DNA from: Gammaproteobacteria bacterium
GTDB lineage: Bacteria > Pseudomonadota > Gammaproteobacteria > GCA-001735895
Direction of reading: 5' to 3'
DNA: 43,313 nt
NCBI GenBank assembly: GCA_024638385.1
Contig: JAHEKJ010000018.1
Coordinates: forward strand, 1 to 43,313
Shown: positions 39,712 to 43,313 of the stretch, in pieces
Layout of the letters: each line of letters opens with the position of its first letter
Position numbering within the stretch: the first letter of the stretch is position 1
Program-made: the position numbers and the translations under genes
The notes under the pieces: model-generated
The model's database searches: none
What the model was told of the DNA's origin: nothing
The model's input: only the letters and a program-made list of their open reading frames with translations

Positions 39712-41079
39712 TCAGGCCCGCTCGAAGCCGCGACGGACCTCGTAATCGGTGACCTTGCTGAAAAAATCCTCCAGTTCCCACTCGGCGTTGCGCACGTAGT
39801 GGTCGATCACGTCGGCGCCCATCGCGTCGCGCAGCATCGCCGATTTCTTCAGCGCCTGCGCGGCCTCGCCCAGGGTCGACGGAATCTCGCGCGCCTTGCG
39901 CGCGGCGTAGGCGTCGCCCTTGAACTCCTTTTCCAGCTCGAGCCTGTTTTCGATGCCGTCGATGCCGGCCGCGATCTGCGCCGCGATCGCGAGGTAAGGG
40001 TTCAGGTCGCTGCCGCCGACGCGGCATTCGACGCGCACGTTGCGGGTACCGTCGGCGACGACGCGGTAACCCGCGGTGCGATTGTCCAGCGACCAGATCG
40101 CCTTGGTCGGCGCGAAAGTGCCGGCCATGAAGCGCTTGTAGGAATTCACGTAAGGCGCTAGGAAAAACGTGTTTTCGCTGGCGTGCTTGAGCAGGCCGGC
40201 AAGATAGTGGCGCATCATCTCGGACATGCCGTACTCGGCGTCCGGATCGTAGAACACCGGCTCGCCGCCGGTCGAAACCAGCGACTGGTGGATGTGACTC
40301 GACGACCCGGCCGCGTCGTGGCTCCACTTGGCGAGAAAGGTAACCGCGCGACCTTGCTGAAACGCGATTTCCTTGACCGCGTTCTTGACCAGTACGTGGT
40401 TGTCGGCCATCTCGAGCGCGTCGCCGTAGCAGACGTTGATCTCGGCCTGGCCGGGGTCGGCCTCGCCCTTGGTGTTCTCGACGCGCACGCCGGCGCCCTG
40501 CAGGCCGTTGCGGATCGCGCGCATCAGGTGCTCTTCCTTGGTCGTCTGGAAGATGTGGTAATCCTCGTTATAGGGACTGATCGTGGTCATGTCCCGGTAA
40601 CCCTTGTCGCGCAATTCTTCGAAGCTTTCGCGAAACACGAAAAACTCGAGTTCGGTCGCGACCGCGGACGCAAGCCCCATCGAATTCAGGCGTTCGATCT
40701 GGTGCTTCAACACCGCGCGCGGCGAATGCGGCACCGGCGCGTGCGTGTGATGATCGAGCAGGTCGCACAGCACCAGCGCGGTGCCATCGAGCCACGGCAG
40801 CACGCGTAGCGTCGCGAGGTCCGGCTGCATGACGTAGTCGCCGTAGCCGGCCGACCAGCTGGTCGCCGCGTAGCCGTCGACGGTGTACATCTCGAGGTCG
40901 GTCGCGACCAGGTAGTTGCAGCAGTGGGTTTCCTCGTGCGCGCTCTCCAGGAAAAACCCGGCCTGGAAACGCTTGCCCATGAGCCTCCCCTGCATGTCGG
41001 GGATCGCGGTGATGACGGTGTCGATGGTTCCGGCCGCGACCTGTTCGCGCAGCCCGTCCAGTGTCAGATTGCCTGGCAT
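39712..41079 (-). CDS. Glutamine synthetase family gamma-glutamyl ligase (PuuA/GlnA-like)
   Basis: The 455 residues make a GS-fold ligase related to gamma-glutamylputrescine and other gamma-glutamylamide synthetases rather than housekeeping GlnA. Visible elements are the ATELEFFVFRES metal strand, TKGEADPGQAEINVCYGDAL, WSHDAAGSSSHIHQSL with the conserved histidine, FLAPYVNSYKRF, and the substrate arginine strand VRVECRVGGSDLNPYLAIAA. The N-terminal TLDGLREQVAAGTIDTVI and DMQGRLMGKRF are typical of this group. The amine acceptor is unknown. It follows the TRAP receptor gene after a terminator hairpin and precedes an iron alcohol dehydrogenase by 28 bp. The set suggests import and gamma-glutamylation of an amine or aminoalcohol. 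Confidence 0.87.
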   Translation of the reverse strand: MPGNLTLDGLREQVAAGTIDTVITAIPDMQGRLMGKRFQAGFFLESAHEETHCCNYLVATDLEMYTVDGYAATSWSAGYGDYVMQPDLATLRVLPWLDGTALVLCDLLDHHTHAPVPHSPRAVLKHQIERLNSMGLASAVATELEFFVFRESFEELRDKGYRDMTTISPYNEDYHIFQTTKEEHLMRAIRNGLQGAGVRVENTKGEADPGQAEINVCYGDALEMADNHVLVKNAVKEIAFQQGRAVTFLAKWSHDAAGSSSHIHQSLVSTGGEPVFYDPDAEYGMSEMMRHYLAGLLKHASENTFFLAPYVNSYKRFMAGTFAPTKAIWSLDNRTAGYRVVADGTRNVRVECRVGGSDLNPYLAIAAQIAAGIDGIENRLELEKEFKGDAYAARKAREIPSTLGEAAQALKKSAMLRDAMGADVIDHYVRNAEWELEDFFSKVTDYEVRRGFERA

Positions 41080-41093
41080 CTTGTTATTCGCTC

Positions 41094-41124
41094 AAAAAAA
41101 CGGGGGCGTATAGCATACGCCCCC
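41094..41124 (-). terminator. Intrinsic terminator after the TRAP receptor gene
   Basis: On the minus strand a 10-bp perfect stem (41124-41115 with 41111-41102) around a 3-nt loop is followed by C-G and seven T. It lies between the TRAP receptor stop (41144) and the ligase start (41079). It should end or attenuate the TRAP transcript, so the ligase and dehydrogenase are either read through at a lower level or separately initiated. Confidence 0.85.
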
Positions 41125-41143
41125 GGGTTTCTGCCGATCAAGC

Positions 41144-42187
41144 TCAACCGTAACGGTAGGGCCGACCGGCCTTGGCCATGTCGGAATTGTACTGCTTGAA
41201 GATGTTGACGACCTTGCGCTTGGTCGGCGATTCGGCGGCAATCTCTTCCCAGAACTTGACCGCGGCGGCCTCGACCTTGTCCCAGTCCTTGTCGGGGATC
41301 GTGGTCAGCTTCATCTTCGTGCCGTTGACGCGCAGCGATGCCTCGCCGCCCCAGTACCACCACTGGCGGTAGTAGTGCGAGCTGTCCATCGTCAGCGCGA
41401 GCAGGCCCTTGAGGTTCTCCGGCAACTGGTTGTAGCGCTCCATGTTGGCGAAGAAGTGGCCGATCCACGCGCCGGAGATGTTGTTGGTCAGGAAGTAGTC
41501 GGTAACGTCCGCCCAGCCCACCGTGTAATCCTCGGTGATGCCCGACCAGGCCACGCCGTCGAGCTCGCCGGTCTGCACCGCGACCTCGATGTCTTCCCAC
41601 GGCAAGGTCACCGGCACGACGCCGAACTGCGCGAGGAACCGACCCGCGGTCGGGAACGTGAACACGCGCTTGCCCTTCAGGTCGGCGAGGCTGCGGATCG
41701 GATCCTTGGTCGCGAAGTGGCACGGATCCCAGGCGCCGGCCGACAGGTGCTTGACGCCGACCCTGGAATATTCGGCGTCCCAGATCTCGTTCAGGCCGTA
41801 CTGGTTGAACAATACCGGCACATCGAGCGAGTAGCGGCTGGCGAACGGGAAGTAACCGCCGAACACGGTGACCTCGGTCGGCGAGGCCATCGAGTCGTCG
41901 TCCGACTGCACCGCATCGATCGTGCCTTTCTGCATCGCGCGGAACAGCTCGCCGGTCGGCACCAGCTGGTCGGCGAAGTACAGCTCGATCTGCATGTCGC
42001 TGCCAGCGATTTTATTGAACGCCTTGATTGCCGGCACGACGACGTGCTCGGCCAGCGCCGGTCCGGCGTAGGTCTGCAAGCGCCACTTGATCGTGGTCTT
42101 GGCGGAGACGTGTACCGCCGGGGCGCCGAGCGCGGCCGCGCCGAGGCCGACGCTCGCGGTCTTCAGGAATTTACGTCTGTCAGTCAT
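41144..42187 (-). CDS. TRAP transporter substrate-binding protein DctP, Tat-type signal
   Basis: This is a 347-residue periplasmic receptor of the DctP family. The N-terminus DRRKFLKTASVGLGAAALGAPA is a twin-arginine signal, so the protein is exported folded. The core contains DMQIELYFADQLVPTGELFRA, KGKRVFTFPTAGRFLAQFG with the conserved substrate-binding arginine, and EVAVQTGELDGVAWSGITED. The latter segments resemble the subgroup binding 2-oxo acids or related carboxylates (TakP/FcbT type). It lies 69 bp downstream of dctM, in the order dctM-dctP on the minus strand, and is followed by the terminator at 41094-41124. A carboxylate or zwitterionic ligand is expected; the specific one is unknown. 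Confidence 0.92.
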   Translation of the reverse strand: MTDRRKFLKTASVGLGAAALGAPAVHVSAKTTIKWRLQTYAGPALAEHVVVPAIKAFNKIAGSDMQIELYFADQLVPTGELFRAMQKGTIDAVQSDDDSMASPTEVTVFGGYFPFASRYSLDVPVLFNQYGLNEIWDAEYSRVGVKHLSAGAWDPCHFATKDPIRSLADLKGKRVFTFPTAGRFLAQFGVVPVTLPWEDIEVAVQTGELDGVAWSGITEDYTVGWADVTDYFLTNNISGAWIGHFFANMERYNQLPENLKGLLALTMDSSHYYRQWWYWGGEASLRVNGTKMKLTTIPDKDWDKVEAAAVKFWEEIAAESPTKRKVVNIFKQYNSDMAKAGRPYRYG

Positions 42188-42256
42188 AGTGTCCTCCGTT
42201 TTTTACTTCGTGTTGTATGGTTATTCTGTCCCGGAGCGACTCGTCGGCGCCGCGCC

Positions 42257-43313
42257 TTACTGACCGTAGACGTACTGCGGCAGCCAGAGCGCGATTTCCG
42301 GGAAACTCATCAAGAGCACCAGCGCGAGTATCATAACGCCAACGAATGGCAGAATCGAACTGTAGATATCGCGCAGCGTGATCTCGGGCGGCGCCATCGC
42401 GCGCATCAGGAACAGGTTGTAACCGAACGGCGGCGTCATGTATGCGATTTGCGTCGTGATCGTGTAGAGCACGCCGTACCAGATCAGGTCGAAACCGAGC
42501 GCCGCGACCAGCGGTACGTACAGGGGCGCCACGATGACCAGCATCGCGGTGTCGTCGAGAAAGGTGCCCATCAGTAAAAACGACAGCTGCATCAGGACCA
42601 GGATCACCCACGGATCGAGGCCGAGTCGTTCGGTGAAAAGATTGTCGATCGCATCGACCGCGCCGAGGCCGTCGAAGACCGCGCCGAAGCCGAGCGCGGC
42701 GAGGATGATCCACATGAACATGCACGAAATCGCGAGCGTATTGCGGATCGAGGTGTCGAACACCTTGCGCGTCATGCGGCCTTTCAGCACCGCGGCGAGA
42801 AACGCGGTCATCGCGCCGATCGCCGAGCTCTCGACGAGGCTGGTCCAGCCGTTGATGAACGGCACCATCATCGACGCGAAGATCACGATCGGCAGCAGCC
42901 CGGCGCGCAGCAGGCGCAGCTTTTCGCGCGTCGAGATGTCTCTTAGCTCCTCGGGCGGCAGCACCGGACCGAGCTGCGGCTGCAGGCGGCAGCGGATCGC
43001 GATGTAGAGGATGAACATCGCCGCCATCATCAGCCCCGGCAGCACGCCTGCGAGCCACAGCTGGCCGACCGGCTGGCGCGCGATCATCGCGTAGAGCACG
43101 AGCACTACCGACGGTGGCACGAGGATGCCGAGCGACGAGCCCGCCTGGATGACCCCGGTCACCATGCGTTTGTCGTAATTGCGCCGCAGCAGCTCGGGCA
43201 GCGCGATGGTCGCGCCGATCGCCATGCCGGCGACCGACAGGCCGTTCATCGCCGAGATCAGCACCATCAGCCCGATCGTGCCGATCGCGAGCCCGCCGTG
43301 CACCGAACCCATC
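42257..43313 (-). CDS. TRAP transporter large permease DctM (5' end outside window)
   Basis: The last 351 or so residues of a 12-helix DctM permease are visible; the first roughly 80 residues lie beyond the right edge. Typical segments are AIGATIALPELLRRNYDKRM, QAGSSLGILVPPSVVLVLYA (the first transport-loop motif) and FLDDTAMLVIVAPLYVPLV with AYMTPPFGYNLFLMRA (the second). The C-terminus ends with the hydrophobic helix before LWLPQYVYGQ. It is expressed ahead of the receptor at 42187. A small DctQ subunit is not in view and presumably lies just upstream, outside the window. Confidence 0.93.
   Translation of the reverse strand, partial: MGSVHGGLAIGTIGLMVLISAMNGLSVAGMAIGATIALPELLRRNYDKRMVTGVIQAGSSLGILVPPSVVLVLYAMIARQPVGQLWLAGVLPGLMMAAMFILYIAIRCRLQPQLGPVLPPEELRDISTREKLRLLRAGLLPIVIFASMMVPFINGWTSLVESSAIGAMTAFLAAVLKGRMTRKVFDTSIRNTLAISCMFMWIILAALGFGAVFDGLGAVDAIDNLFTERLGLDPWVILVLMQLSFLLMGTFLDDTAMLVIVAPLYVPLVAALGFDLIWYGVLYTITTQIAYMTPPFGYNLFLMRAMAPPEITLRDIYSSILPFVGVMILALVLLMSFPEIALWLPQYVYGQ

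Overview
This window is GC-rich chromosomal DNA carrying about 40 tightly packed protein genes on both strands. It suggests a free-living, probably marine proteobacterium. The gene content points that way: a DMSP lyase, three TRAP/TAXI solute receptors with two permeases, P-II/AmtB, a chemoreceptor with a FliA-type promoter, and c-di-GMP signalling. Short palindromic elements resembling those mobilised by RAYT transposases favour Gammaproteobacteria, but I would not exclude Alphaproteobacteria. There are no rRNA, tRNA, phage, IS transposase or CRISPR features.

Layout. 1-1529: the end of an FMN glutamate-synthase-like gene and a GlnT/GmaS-type gamma-glutamyl ligase, which is the hallmark pair of the N-methylglutamate or Glx route. 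1542-1678: a palindromic repeat. 1711-7517: a DMT transporter, an orphan gene, a bcp-GGCT-amidotransferase operon, a secreted kelch propeller, a secreted dienelactone-hydrolase-like enzyme and exported MsrA. 7518-11009: a long structured leader, a TAXI receptor with no permease beside it, and a membrane GGDEF-EAL enzyme. 11091-12579: a hydroxyacid-oxoacid transhydrogenase-like alcohol dehydrogenase and a small membrane protein. 12833-21933: a compact, mostly overlapping gene run. It encodes a class V PLP enzyme, a two-Rossmann flavoprotein, a dimethylglycine-dehydrogenase-like FAD/GcvT fusion, the DMSP lyase DddP with all metal and catalytic residues present, a phosphonate-monoester-hydrolase-like formylglycine enzyme and a TfdA/TauD oxygenase. 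21948-24871: a REC-ATPase regulator, then glnK-amtB with an NtrC-type box. 24877-29134: a palindromic element, a PhyH oxygenase, a DUF1330 protein, an AlkA-like glycosylase, a BesD/HalD-fold oxygenase, a candidate small RNA and a MATE exporter. 29368-36228: a complete TAXI-TRAP transporter, a DMT transporter, a D-cysteine desulfhydrase/cysteate lyase homologue and a glyoxylate/hydroxypyruvate reductase. 36269-38533: a FliA promoter, a stand-alone periplasmic sensor and a chemoreceptor. 38538-43313 (minus strand): a TRAP permease and receptor, a glutamine-synthetase-family ligase and an iron alcohol dehydrogenase.

Together the genes describe a scavenger of small methylated or zwitterionic nitrogen and sulfur compounds. 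TRAP systems import substrates, and gamma-glutamyl ligases and FAD/GcvT enzymes process amines and N-methyl groups. DddP cleaves DMSP, 2-oxoglutarate oxygenases and a phosphonate/phosphodiester hydrolase open further substrates, and alcohol and hydroxyacid dehydrogenases clear the carbon skeletons. The most unusual signals are the dddP gene run with tandem operator-like dyads (14133-14197), a probable small RNA with two anti-Shine-Dalgarno motifs (27582-27699, minus), a rod-like RNA ahead of the TAXI/c-di-GMP operon (7667-7749), and that operon itself.
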